Shown piece after piece: positions 5,585 to 12,057 of a DNA stretch of 46,031 nucleotides. The notes beneath the pieces were generated by a model. The model saw nothing but the letters and a program-made list of their open reading frames with translations, was not told the DNA's origin and made no database searches. The number at the start of each line of letters is the position of its first letter. Position 1 is the first letter of the stretch. The translations under genes were made by a program, and so were the position numbers. The stretch spans positions 1-46,031 of IMG/VR virus record IMGVR_UViG_3300042553_000650, one strand, 5' to 3'. This DNA comes from a virus.

Positions 5585-6523
5585 TCAACTTCCTTGCCCT
5601 CTGATTAGATAGTCAGAAACATCTTCAGGTCCTGAATCCCATTCTTCCACGTCTTCGCAAGCCTGTCCAGTCAAAGCTTTAGTTTTTTGCAGACGTTCCA
5701 AAACCCGTTTAAAAGGCTCCCCGATCAGGTAGCAGCTTTGAATAAGCTCTTTTAGATCGTCAATCGAAAACCCTTTAGTGCTCTTAGCCCAAAGCTCCAG
5801 ATCAGCAAAATCAGCGCCCAGCTTATGAGCGATGTATTGGCGGCGTGCTCTAATGGATGGCAGCTTTACCTCCACCGTTTGGCTAAAACGACCAGGACGC
5901 AAGAATCGTGGGGGAATCTTTTGAATGTAGTTAGTCGTACCCAAAACAATCGTGTTAGGTCTTTGCATCTGACCATCGAGAAACACCAGAAGTTGGTGCT
6001 CACTACGTAGAATCATCTCGTCCACTTCTTCCAGAATCAAAACCAGCAACGTATTAGGGTTGGTGTCTTGAAACCAGTTCAAGATAACTTCAAGCAGCAT
6101 CACGCCATCCACGTTTCCGGTGGCCGTCTTTCGATCCACGAATAAGCATATAGCTTCATTCTGAGCAACCGCTGCCTCGGCAATGCGGTTTACCAGAATC
6201 GTCTTTCCCGCACCTGGAACTCCGTACATCAACAAGTTGCGCTTGTACAAATACCCCATGCGTTCGTACCCACCACGAACCTCAGGAAGCAAGAACCGAC
6301 TCATGGTGCGTAGCACTTCTTTATACTCCTCGCTGTCCAGATCCAAGATAGCGTCGTGCTTAAGCTCCGCCTCATACAGGTATGCCCTTTTCGTCTGATG
6401 ACAAAAATCTAGCCTGTATACTCCTGTTTGTACGGCGTCTTGTTTATTTTGCGCCTTAGGCAAAACAAAATACTTATCATTCTCTCTTGAGTAGCCGTCA
6501 AAGCTAATCTCCCTCTTCCTCAT
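5585..6523 (-). CDS. AAA+ ATPase
   Basis: The 312-residue protein has a Walker A motif GVPGAGKT (101-108), a Walker B LLVLILEE (159-166; the usual Asp is Glu), sensor-1 GTTN (195-198) and the FLRPGRF arginine-finger segment (207-213) typical of classical AAA proteins such as FtsH, Bcs1 and proteasomal ATPases. The N-terminal 80 residues are unlike known adaptors, and no protease domain is fused. It probably forms a hexamer that remodels a protein or nucleoprotein complex. GGAGGG 6 bases upstream is a strong ribosome-binding site. The neighbouring phosphoesterase may be its partner. Confidence 0.85.
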   Translation of the reverse strand: MRKREISFDGYSRENDKYFVLPKAQNKQDAVQTGVYRLDFCHQTKRAYLYEAELKHDAILDLDSEEYKEVLRTMSRFLLPEVRGGYERMGYLYKRNLLMYGVPGAGKTILVNRIAEAAVAQNEAICLFVDRKTATGNVDGVMLLEVILNWFQDTNPNTLLVLILEEVDEMILRSEHQLLVFLDGQMQRPNTIVLGTTNYIQKIPPRFLRPGRFSQTVEVKLPSIRARRQYIAHKLGADFADLELWAKSTKGFSIDDLKELIQSCYLIGEPFKRVLERLQKTKALTGQACEDVEEWDSGPEDVSDYLIRGQGS

Positions 6524-6571
6524 GTTATCCCTCCGATATCAATCTAAATACAATACTAAATTAATCAAGCA

Positions 6572-6802
6572 TTAAAGTCCAGTCCATCTTCGGATCTGGG
6601 CTCGCTCGTATTGACTAATCGCTGCCATGTAGTAGCTATCCCAATCTGCGTACTTTACTAAGTTAGCCCTTATTAAAAGCTTAAACATGGTTTCGGCTTG
6701 ATTTAGCACCAGCTCGTCGGGATTTGGCACGTTTGGCCACCCTAGACTTTTTAGGTGATTTTCCATTACGGCCTTTATTTGTGCTTTTGTTTGTGGTGTC
6801 AC
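6572..6802 (-). CDS. Hypothetical protein, 76 residues
   Basis: The gene starts at a GTG with AAAGGGA 6 bases upstream, well inside the ribbon-helix-helix gene, giving a 122-base out-of-frame overlap. The protein is helical with aromatic residues late in the chain (YADWDSYYMAAISQYERAQ). No family is recognised. The good ribosome-binding site inside another gene supports it being real. Confidence 0.55.
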   Translation of the reverse strand: MTPQTKAQIKAVMENHLKSLGWPNVPNPDELVLNQAETMFKLLIRANLVKYADWDSYYMAAISQYERAQIRRWTGL

Positions 6803-6959
6803 TGCTATCCCTTTCTGCTTTAATTAGTTCGGCAGCAAGGATGACGTTAACAACCGTGTTTTGGTCGGTACCCGCAAGGCTTGCCACTTGTTTTAAAAAG
6901 TTGACGGTTTCAAGGTCAAGCATTACTTGAACCTCGACGTATTTTGATTTCTTTTTCAT
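6681..6959 (-). CDS. Ribbon-helix-helix-like DNA-binding protein with basic tail
   Basis: Residues 5-45 look like a ribbon-helix-helix (CopG/Arc-type) domain: a beta strand YVEVQVMLD, helix LETVNFLKQVASLAG, turn, and helix QNTVVNVILAAEL. The remaining half is extremely rich in Lys, Arg and Ser and overlaps the next gene out of frame. Such proteins dimerise and bind palindromic operators, so this is a candidate binder of the palindromes near 2 kb and 17.2 kb. That link is only inference. The stop of the upstream gene overlaps the start (ATGA). Confidence 0.55.
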   Translation of the reverse strand: MKKKSKYVEVQVMLDLETVNFLKQVASLAGTDQNTVVNVILAAELIKAERDSSDTTNKSTNKGRNGKSPKKSRVAKRAKSRRAGAKSSRNHV

Positions 6960-7255
6960 GGTATCCCCACGAGCATCTTTGCTAGCTTGGCGCTGCGCTC
7001 GGCAAATTCACCTTTGCGGCGAACTCCGGTGAGATTTCCGAAGTAGCGGACGATCTCGCAGTTGCAAACATTACGTGAATTTAGGTAAATGGTGTTAAAA
7101 CCTTTGGGTAGCTCGTCTAAATAGTTCAAAGTCTGAAACAGCTTTTGCCATTGTTCGTTGGGAAGCCAGATCTCAATGTTGTCATCTTGAGTTTCGGCGT
7201 AGTGCTGTTCCATGAGTCTGAACATTTCATCTTTAATGTGTTGACCGCTCTTCAT
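6956..7255 (-). CDS. Hypothetical protein, 99 residues
   Basis: No family is recognised. The protein is soluble and mixed alpha/beta, with a hydrophilic helical start and a short C-terminal basic helix. Its start overlaps the SET gene by 23 bases and its end overlaps the ribbon-helix-helix gene by four, so it is embedded in the leftward operon. Confidence 0.6.
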   Translation of the reverse strand: MKSGQHIKDEMFRLMEQHYAETQDDNIEIWLPNEQWQKLFQTLNYLDELPKGFNTIYLNSRNVCNCEIVRYFGNLTGVRRKGEFAERSAKLAKMLVGIP

Positions 7256-7604
7256 ATTCCTCCGCTTCCGTAGGGTCGTAGCCGTAGTTGATCTTTAGCT
7301 CTTGACCCTTTCTTATATCTTTTATAGCCCATACCTTGACAAAGGGCAAGCCTTTTTTAAAAAAGGTTTCAAAGTCACAGTTCGGCGTATCAGAATGATT
7401 TAAAAGAGACGTTATCCCTAAAGCGATGGCGCTAGGCGTGTCTTCGGAATCAACTTGAAAGTCATAACGACAAACCGTAGGGCCTTTACGATCATCTGGT
7501 TTAAGTAACATAAGATGATCACAAAGAATCAGCTCGCCCTCTTTAATCGACTTATCGGTATAAACTCCTCTGCCGTATTTATTCTTCTTTACCTTCAAGG
7601 ACAT
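7233..7604 (-). CDS. SET-domain protein (probable protein lysine methyltransferase)
   Basis: The 123-residue protein is a minimal SET domain: GRGVYTDKSIKEGELI (11-26), the SAM-binding and catalytic NHSDTPN (69-75), a strand VKVWAIKDIRKGQEL and the pseudoknot-forming INYGYD (105-110). SET enzymes transfer methyl groups from S-adenosylmethionine to lysine side chains. The post-SET cysteines are absent, as in many short bacterial and viral forms. In a phage it may modify a host ribosomal, transcription or DNA-binding protein. The gene overlaps both neighbours. Confidence 0.85.
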   Translation of the reverse strand: MSLKVKKNKYGRGVYTDKSIKEGELILCDHLMLLKPDDRKGPTVCRYDFQVDSEDTPSAIALGITSLLNHSDTPNCDFETFFKKGLPFVKVWAIKDIRKGQELKINYGYDPTEAEEYEERSTH

Positions 7605-7845
7605 CGTTTAAACTCTTTGTCATAGTACGAACTGCTTTTAGCACTTCGTTGTTTACTAACTGTTTAAAAGTCTCTTCGGATTCGACATAATAAGGAACAA
7701 GATGAACAACTCGGTTGTCGATCCGTTTTTCTTGCAAGGTGATACCGCAGTTGATCAAAAGTTGTCCAAATCTTTGATCAGGCATGCGTTCGTTAGCTTC
7801 GGTCAAAAGCTTCAAAATCTCCCGATTAAGTTCTTGCCTAGTCAC
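7579..7845 (-). CDS. Hypothetical protein, 88 residues
   Basis: The segment MPDQRFGQLLINCGI resembles a motif seen in small phage and bacterial proteins of unknown function. A helical C-terminus follows. There is no membrane segment. It overlaps the SET gene by 26 bases and the upstream gene by four, so the three are probably made together. Confidence 0.6.
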   Translation of the reverse strand: MTRQELNREILKLLTEANERMPDQRFGQLLINCGITLQEKRIDNRVVHLVPYYVESEETFKQLVNNEVLKAVRTMTKSLNDVLEGKEE

Positions 7846-8042
7846 GACCTACCTACCAATCTTGCTGTTGAGCTAATTTGAAGTACGCCCCCGTTTTCAT
7901 CACAAACCCAAAAACGCTTGTTAGGCTCGAGCATTAGCTTAGCCCAGTTTACAGCGTCTTCGACGCTAGTGAAGTAGTTGTCACCGTGAGCTTCTTTAGC
8001 CTTTTCAAAGCTTTCTCCCATGATAACTACGTACAGTTTCAT
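7842..8042 (-). CDS. Hypothetical protein, 66 residues
   Basis: This short alpha/beta protein begins with a beta strand MKLYVVIMG, then a helix, and ends in a strand FWVCDENGGVLQIS. I recognise no family. It is coupled by 4-base overlaps at both ends. Confidence 0.55.
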   Translation of the reverse strand: MKLYVVIMGESFEKAKEAHGDNYFTSVEDAVNWAKLMLEPNKRFWVCDENGGVLQISSTARLVGRS

Positions 8043-8455
8043 AGCTTCCCCGTGTAACAGCCCATCACCCGCATCTGACCAGAGTCACGATAAATTTTGA
8101 CGTTGAGTGAGTAGTGAACTTGTGTTTCCTTATCTTCGCCTTCTAGGATCAACCAAATAGCATCCTGCATATTCTCGTACATAACGTGAGATCGAATCTT
8201 CATCTCCACCGGCTTCATGCGAGAAAGTGCCAACTGCCTGCCAAGCCGCTTGTTAAACTGATCATCAGGATGTACCAACGCTGACCCAATTTGTACCGTG
8301 ATCTTAGGAATGGAGAGCACTGACCTCGTGTACTGCTTTCGCATCTCCTGCAGAATCTCCAAAACATGCGGCACTTCCAAAGCTACCGTTGATCTGCGCC
8401 CTGGGTTATACGCCTCAAACTCATCTCTTTCCATGTTGTGCTTAAAGATAGTCAT
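8039..8455 (-). CDS. Hypothetical protein, 138 residues
   Basis: The C-terminal half is predicted beta-rich (HYSLNVKIYRDSGQMRVMGCY), while the N-terminal half is helical and basic. No known motif is visible. A second ATG (residue 8) is an alternative start. Overlaps of 4 and 14 bases with the neighbours place it in the operon. Confidence 0.55.
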   Translation of the reverse strand: MTIFKHNMERDEFEAYNPGRRSTVALEVPHVLEILQEMRKQYTRSVLSIPKITVQIGSALVHPDDQFNKRLGRQLALSRMKPVEMKIRSHVMYENMQDAIWLILEGEDKETQVHYSLNVKIYRDSGQMRVMGCYTGKL

Positions 8456-8672
8456 AACTTCTCGCCTTCAAAGTAACTAGCATGACGTCGCCATTTACAG
8501 GATCGGAGTCTAAGGTCCAACCCTTATCAAAAGCAACCTCTTTATTAGGATGGGCTTTTTCAAAGATGAACTTAATTACCGATTTAATATCAAATAAATC
8601 GTAAGCATCTTTGATTTCCATCGCTTCCTTATGGGTAATTTTAAGTTTTATCTCTTCTATAAGCTCACGCAT
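8442..8672 (-). CDS. Hypothetical protein, 76 residues
   Basis: The protein is small and charged, with an alternating Glu/Lys helix at the N-terminus and a beta strand near the end (GDVMLVTLKARSY). No family is recognised. It overlaps the genes on both sides by 8-14 bases. Confidence 0.55.
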   Translation of the reverse strand: MRELIEEIKLKITHKEAMEIKDAYDLFDIKSVIKFIFEKAHPNKEVAFDKGWTLDSDPVNGDVMLVTLKARSYDYL

Positions 8673-8874
8673 TTTTAAACGCCTTTTTTAAAGACATCAA
8701 AGTATTAAGCCAATAATTCGAGTGGGGATTAGGAAGAACCGGATTGCCATCTTTATCTTTAAAAGATGCGACGGTAAGAGGTTCAATAATTCGCCTCGCC
8801 CCTTCGTATCCGTGTTTTTTCAACATCCCTTGCGCCATCTCGTTACAATTCATTTTTTTAGTCGATGTAGCCAT
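8665..8874 (-). CDS. Hypothetical protein, 69 residues
   Basis: The protein is soluble and basic. The stretch FKDKDGNPVLPNPHSNYWLNTLMSLKKAF is the most distinctive part in outline (a DG turn, then a proline loop, then a helix). No family is recognised. Its start overlaps the upstream gene by 25 bases, with a tandem of two possible ATG codons. Confidence 0.5.
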   Translation of the reverse strand: MATSTKKMNCNEMAQGMLKKHGYEGARRIIEPLTVASFKDKDGNPVLPNPHSNYWLNTLMSLKKAFKNA

Positions 8875-9080
8875 TTTTCCTCCGTAATTGTTACAAATCT
8901 ACCTAGGTCTGCATTTGGAATTCTAATCTGAGTCTTTTCGGACGCCATATTATTTAGGTCAAACACTAAAGCTGAGCCGCTGACTTCTACATAAACGTTT
9001 ATGTTTTGGCCTGCTGCGTTTTTATCTAAATAATCAAGAACGCTTTTTAAATCTTCGTGTTTAACTTTCACGTGACTCAC
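8850..9080 (-). CDS. Hypothetical protein, 76 residues
   Basis: This is a small protein with alternating hydrophobic residues in the middle (NVYVEVSGSALVFDLN), which suggests a beta sheet between two helices. No known family is recognised. Four-base overlap with the upstream HNH-like gene couples its translation. Confidence 0.55.
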   Translation of the reverse strand: MSHVKVKHEDLKSVLDYLDKNAAGQNINVYVEVSGSALVFDLNNMASEKTQIRIPNADLGRFVTITEEKWLHRLKK

Positions 9081-9571
9081 GCCGTTACCCCAAGCTCTTT
9101 CTTGATCACTCGGCTGATGTGTGAGCGAGAAATCTTACGTCGAAATCTACGAGCGATCTTAGCTACGGAGTTTCCAGCACAAAATAAAGCAACCATGCGA
9201 TCAATCTGGTTACGAGTCAAACGTTTTGTTTTTTCACGCTTAACTTGACCTGGATTACGGCCTCGCAGATTGTTGTTTCGATCATCCAAGCTAATACCGT
9301 TTTCTCGTTGAACTACGGTGGCGCCTAGATACTTAGAAGCAAAAATCGGCGAATAACCCAAAGTCAAAAGTCGCTGAGCGTAAACTACACGACCTACCAC
9401 CAGTTTAGTACCTTTGTAGGTAATAACTTGATAACCGTGACGCTCTGACCCCAACGTTTGGTACTTGCCGTCAGAACCTTTCTTCTTGATGACTCCGTTC
9501 TTTTGAACTTTATAGCGTGAGTCTAGAGCTAGTTGAACTGCTAGTTTATTGTTTTTTGTTGATGTGATCAT
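9077..9571 (-). CDS. HNH-fold-like protein with C-terminal helix-turn-helix
   Basis: The first 110 residues resemble the phage NUMOD4/HNH endonuclease layout: a YKVQKNGVIKKK strand pair, GYQVITYKG, a helix, then ISLDDRNNNLRG in place of the usual HNH asparagine region. The catalytic histidine is not evident, so nuclease activity is doubtful. The C-terminus (about 118-160) is a resolvase-type helix-turn-helix: LTRNQIDRMVALFCAGNSV, then SRSHISRVIKKELG. It may be a homing-nuclease relic turned DNA-binding protein. AAAGGAGAAGAT before the ATG is a strong ribosome-binding site. Confidence 0.65.
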   Translation of the reverse strand: MITSTKNNKLAVQLALDSRYKVQKNGVIKKKGSDGKYQTLGSERHGYQVITYKGTKLVVGRVVYAQRLLTLGYSPIFASKYLGATVVQRENGISLDDRNNNLRGRNPGQVKREKTKRLTRNQIDRMVALFCAGNSVAKIARRFRRKISRSHISRVIKKELGVTA

Positions 9572-9585
9572 ATCTTCTCCTTTGG

Positions 9586-9846
9586 TTAGTCTTCTGTTTC
9601 GTATCTTTTTTTAGTATTTATAAAATTAAAACTTTTATCGTCTGGTAACTGTGATTTTAGCTTTTCGTCTCTTTGCTGAATGTACTCAGCCTCCTTAGTA
9701 AAAATGTTGAAACTTCTAAGCTTATAAACCTCTACTTTAAAAACACCGTTAATGTCGGGTTTTTGAGCAACCTTCCTGTAGTATTTAGGAGGAGCTTCAA
9801 AATTCCACTCTAGGGTATTTTCGCCGATGCCTTTAACTTTAATCAT
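9586..9846 (-). CDS. Hypothetical protein, 86 residues
   Basis: No family is recognised. The first half looks like a small beta fold (MIKVKGIGENTLEWNF), and the second half is charged and helical. No membrane segment is visible. It sits between a small membrane protein gene and the HNH-like gene with short gaps. Confidence 0.55.
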   Translation of the reverse strand: MIKVKGIGENTLEWNFEAPPKYYRKVAQKPDINGVFKVEVYKLRSFNIFTKEAEYIQQRDEKLKSQLPDDKSFNFINTKKRYETED

Positions 9847-9848
9847 AA

Positions 9849-10055
9849 TTACTCCTGTTCTTGTTCTAACCTTTTTGGTATGCGAATGTCAAACTCTTTT
9901 ATGAAAAAATTTTCAGGTGTCTCAATTTGCAACAACACGTCTGCCATAGCGCCTTTATAACCCGTATCGTACCCTCGATGCCATGCCTCTAGTATTAGGT
10001 TCAAAATTATCAATATGAGAATCGTTACCCAAAAAGCTTTCCTAAAAAGTTCCAC
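9849..10055 (-). CDS. Small single-span membrane protein
   Basis: This 68-residue protein has one hydrophobic helix (about residues 8-23, FWVTILILIILNLILE) preceded by basic residues and followed by a soluble acidic tail, so an N-in orientation is likely. It starts with GTG, and AGGA lies 8 bases upstream. Function is unknown. Small inner-membrane proteins of this size in phage early regions include superinfection and lysis-timing factors, but no motif supports either here. Confidence 0.6.
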   Translation of the reverse strand: MELFRKAFWVTILILIILNLILEAWHRGYDTGYKGAMADVLLQIETPENFFIKEFDIRIPKRLEQEQE

Positions 10056-10072
10056 GGTGATATCCTAGGTTC

Positions 10073-10405
10073 ATGGTTTTAACTCCTTTAATAGTTTCAG
10101 TTTGTTTGCAGTTAGGAAGCCAGTATGATGCGGCTTGCAACACTGCTCTAGAACAAGCAGCCGTACAAAGCGGGATTGCAGGCAAGGCCCAATACCTAGC
10201 AAAAGACTTGGAACACAGAACTATTAGATATTTAGATCCTTCAGAAGAAGCTGAAATAATATTTGCAACTTTTGGATTTACAGCTAAAGCTCTAATCGAC
10301 CGTCGAGCTACGCTTGCGATACCGAACCCTTTCTTAAAAAGGTCTTCGGTAAGTTTAGGTATAGGTCCTGAAAATCTACAGCTTTCATTTCGCATGGACT
10401 TTTAA
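10073..10405 (+). CDS. Rightward 110-residue hypothetical protein, possibly exported
   Basis: It is read opposite to its neighbours. The reading is favoured because its codon usage matches the phage's other genes and its composition is natural, whereas the opposing leftward frame (10042-10395) is rich in Cys, Ser and Trp as antisense shadows often are. The first 15 residues are hydrophobic (MVLTPLIVSVCLQLG) and could be a signal segment, though no basic residue precedes them. The C-terminus alternates hydrophobic residues and ends in Phe. The ribosome-binding site is weak. No family is recognised. Confidence 0.5.
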   Translation: MVLTPLIVSVCLQLGSQYDAACNTALEQAAVQSGIAGKAQYLAKDLEHRTIRYLDPSEEAEIIFATFGFTAKALIDRRATLAIPNPFLKRSSVSLGIGPENLQLSFRMDF

Positions 10406-10767
10406 TCTTCTTTCAGCCATTTTTTACATTCAGCTAATACTTCGGCAAGGTATTGCTTGTTATTTAGTTTCCTATTTCTGCCTGAGGGATGCGGTAATCT
10501 AAAGTATCGAGCGACGCCATGATTTACCAAAGCTTGAGAAGCTTCAACTCCAAGAGCGATGATTTTGTACCGCTCTAGAGAAGCTTTTACTAAAACCTTG
10601 CTAAAATCTGGCGCAACCCTATTGATCATCACTATTTCCGCTTCTTCTTCTAAGATCTCTCGAAGCCAACTTTGAATGGTTCTAAAAGACTTAGTTCCCA
10701 CAAAAGCTATTGCGGGGTCCGTGTTTTTGCTAGAAGGCTTGTCACCAACTATCAAAAGCTTAAGCAT
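10402..10767 (-). CDS. Uracil-DNA-glycosylase-superfamily-like protein
   Basis: The 121-residue protein has the general pattern of the uracil-DNA glycosylase fold: LLIVGDKPSS near the start in the place of the GxxPG catalytic loop, a central IIALGVEASQALV strand-helix, and LPHPSGRNR (about 92-100), matching the family's DNA-minor-groove HPSxxN motif. It is shorter than active enzymes and the first motif lacks the expected acidic water-activating residue pattern. It may be an inactive binder or a distinct nucleotide-binding variant. The ATG at 10767 overlaps the upstream gene by 8 bases. Confidence 0.65.
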   Translation of the reverse strand: MLKLLIVGDKPSSKNTDPAIAFVGTKSFRTIQSWLREILEEEAEIVMINRVAPDFSKVLVKASLERYKIIALGVEASQALVNHGVARYFRLPHPSGRNRKLNNKQYLAEVLAECKKWLKED

Positions 10768-11017
10768 CAAAGCCGCCGTCTTTTCTGCCGTCTTCTTCCA
10801 AAGACTCGTTCATTCTTACGTTTTTAATATTTTCTAGCAGGTTGTTGTGAAGCTCCAGTAAAACTTCCAAAGCCCCCGTCAGGGCGTACTTTAGTTTGTC
10901 ATCAAGGGTGTCATCTTTAAGCTTTTCCCTAAGAGCATCAACATCCCCTGACAAACGCTTTAACAAGGTCCCTGCCTGAATCATATCTGTGGGTTTTACC
11001 AATACACTGTTACTCAT
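10760..11017 (-). CDS. Hypothetical helical protein, 85 residues
   Basis: The sequence is almost entirely predicted helix, with heptad-like leucines (GTLLKRLSGDVDALREKLKD, then LEVLLELHNNLLENI), which suggests a small coiled-coil oligomer. No family is recognised. It overlaps the deformylase gene by 4 bases and the glycosylase-like gene by 8. Confidence 0.6.
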   Translation of the reverse strand: MSNSVLVKPTDMIQAGTLLKRLSGDVDALREKLKDDTLDDKLKYALTGALEVLLELHNNLLENIKNVRMNESLEEDGRKDGGFDA

Positions 11018-11490
11018 GCTTTTCTCCTCTTTCCTACATGGTTATAATCTGTCATCACTATACCGTTTAAATGATCCAACTCATGCTGCACTACTCTAGC
11101 CTCTAAGCCGTCAAACTGATTCTCGTGGACGATGTTGTTCTCATCTCTATAACGTACTAAAATAGTAGACTTTCTTTCTACCAGTTTAACTAGCTTAGGA
11201 AAGCTTAAGCACCCCTCATGTGAGGTCTCCTTGTTAGGAAGCCAGTTTGTTACGAAAGGGTTAAACATTATCGTAGGGCCGGAGCCGGTGTCGAAGACTA
11301 ACAAGCGTATCTTAAGGCCTACCTGTGGAGCAGACAGTCCGATGCCCTTGCTGGCATACATAGTACGTAGCATCTTCTGCGCTACCGCTCGGTGCTCATC
11401 CGTAACCCAATGCACTTCTTCCGTAAGCTTTTCTTTTAAAGCCGGATTAGGGTAATAAACCAGCTTATAGGTGGAGTCATCATTTTCCAT
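11014..11490 (-). CDS. def: Peptide deformylase
   Basis: All three peptide deformylase motifs are intact: GLSAPQVG (51-58), EGCLSFP (92-98, metal ligand C94) and HELDH (136-140, two His ligands and the catalytic Glu). The enzyme removes the formyl group from the N-terminal methionine of new proteins. At 158 residues it has the core domain but a short C-terminal tail, as in other phage-encoded deformylases. It may keep phage proteins processed during high translation load. The gene overlaps both neighbours within the leftward operon. Confidence 0.95.
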   Translation of the reverse strand: MENDDSTYKLVYYPNPALKEKLTEEVHWVTDEHRAVAQKMLRTMYASKGIGLSAPQVGLKIRLLVFDTGSGPTIMFNPFVTNWLPNKETSHEGCLSFPKLVKLVERKSTILVRYRDENNIVHENQFDGLEARVVQHELDHLNGIVMTDYNHVGKRRKA

Positions 11491-12046
11491 TTCGCATCAA
11501 CTCCAAAAGATGTTCTAATACCAAAGTAGTCATCATCACGTCTCCATCTGCGGAATGAGCACTAGAAGAGTCGATGTTGAAGTATTCCGCAATAGATGAA
11601 AGACTGCCACTTACCGACGAAGGTAGCAATCCGGCTGCGATGCACGCCCGAGCGATGGTGCCGGTATCTAAGGTTCGGTAAGATACGAACTTGTTCCACG
11701 TGTTTTTGCTCATCAAAAGTTCTTGAATTTTCATGATGTCAAATACTACGTTGTGCCCAACTGGAATAAGTTTATCGCTGCCAAGCACGCTGTTACCGTT
11801 TAAAAAGTTATAGAGCTTAGTTCCTGCTTCTCGGTAAGTAATTGCTCTTTGATCGTGGCTTTTAAGCTCGATACCATTAACTCGTAAGGCTTCCGCAGTT
11901 ACGATGTACTTACCATCATCAGGCTTCATCTCAAGTAGCAGATTATCGCACTCTTCAAACGTGTCGTCCAAAACTGAAAAGTAGGCAGTTAGTAATGAAG
12001 TTCCTTCAAAGCCTCCGGTCTCGGTATCGAGTACTAGATATTTCAT
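11480..12046 (-). CDS. DEDDh 3'-5' exonuclease (DnaQ/RNase T-like)
   Basis: The 188-residue protein carries the DEDDh active site: DTE (7-9), the HN-x3-D block (H98-D103) and H-x4-D (H164-D169). Such enzymes use two metal ions to remove nucleotides from 3' ends. The length fits a stand-alone proofreading subunit or an oligoribonuclease/RNase T-type enzyme; the sequence does not decide between DNA and RNA. AGAAAGG precedes the ATG. It lies between deformylase and recombinase genes. Confidence 0.85.
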   Translation of the reverse strand: MKYLVLDTETGGFEGTSLLTAYFSVLDDTFEECDNLLLEMKPDDGKYIVTAEALRVNGIELKSHDQRAITYREAGTKLYNFLNGNSVLGSDKLIPVGHNVVFDIMKIQELLMSKNTWNKFVSYRTLDTGTIARACIAAGLLPSSVSGSLSSIAEYFNIDSSSAHSADGDVMMTTLVLEHLLELMRNGK

Positions 12047-12057
12047 AAAAACCTTTC

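Noticed and set aside
10042-10395. Leftward 117-residue frame
   Set aside because: Its Cys-, Ser- and Trp-rich composition and distant ribosome-binding site look like an antisense shadow of the rightward gene at 10073-10405; kept as an alternative only.
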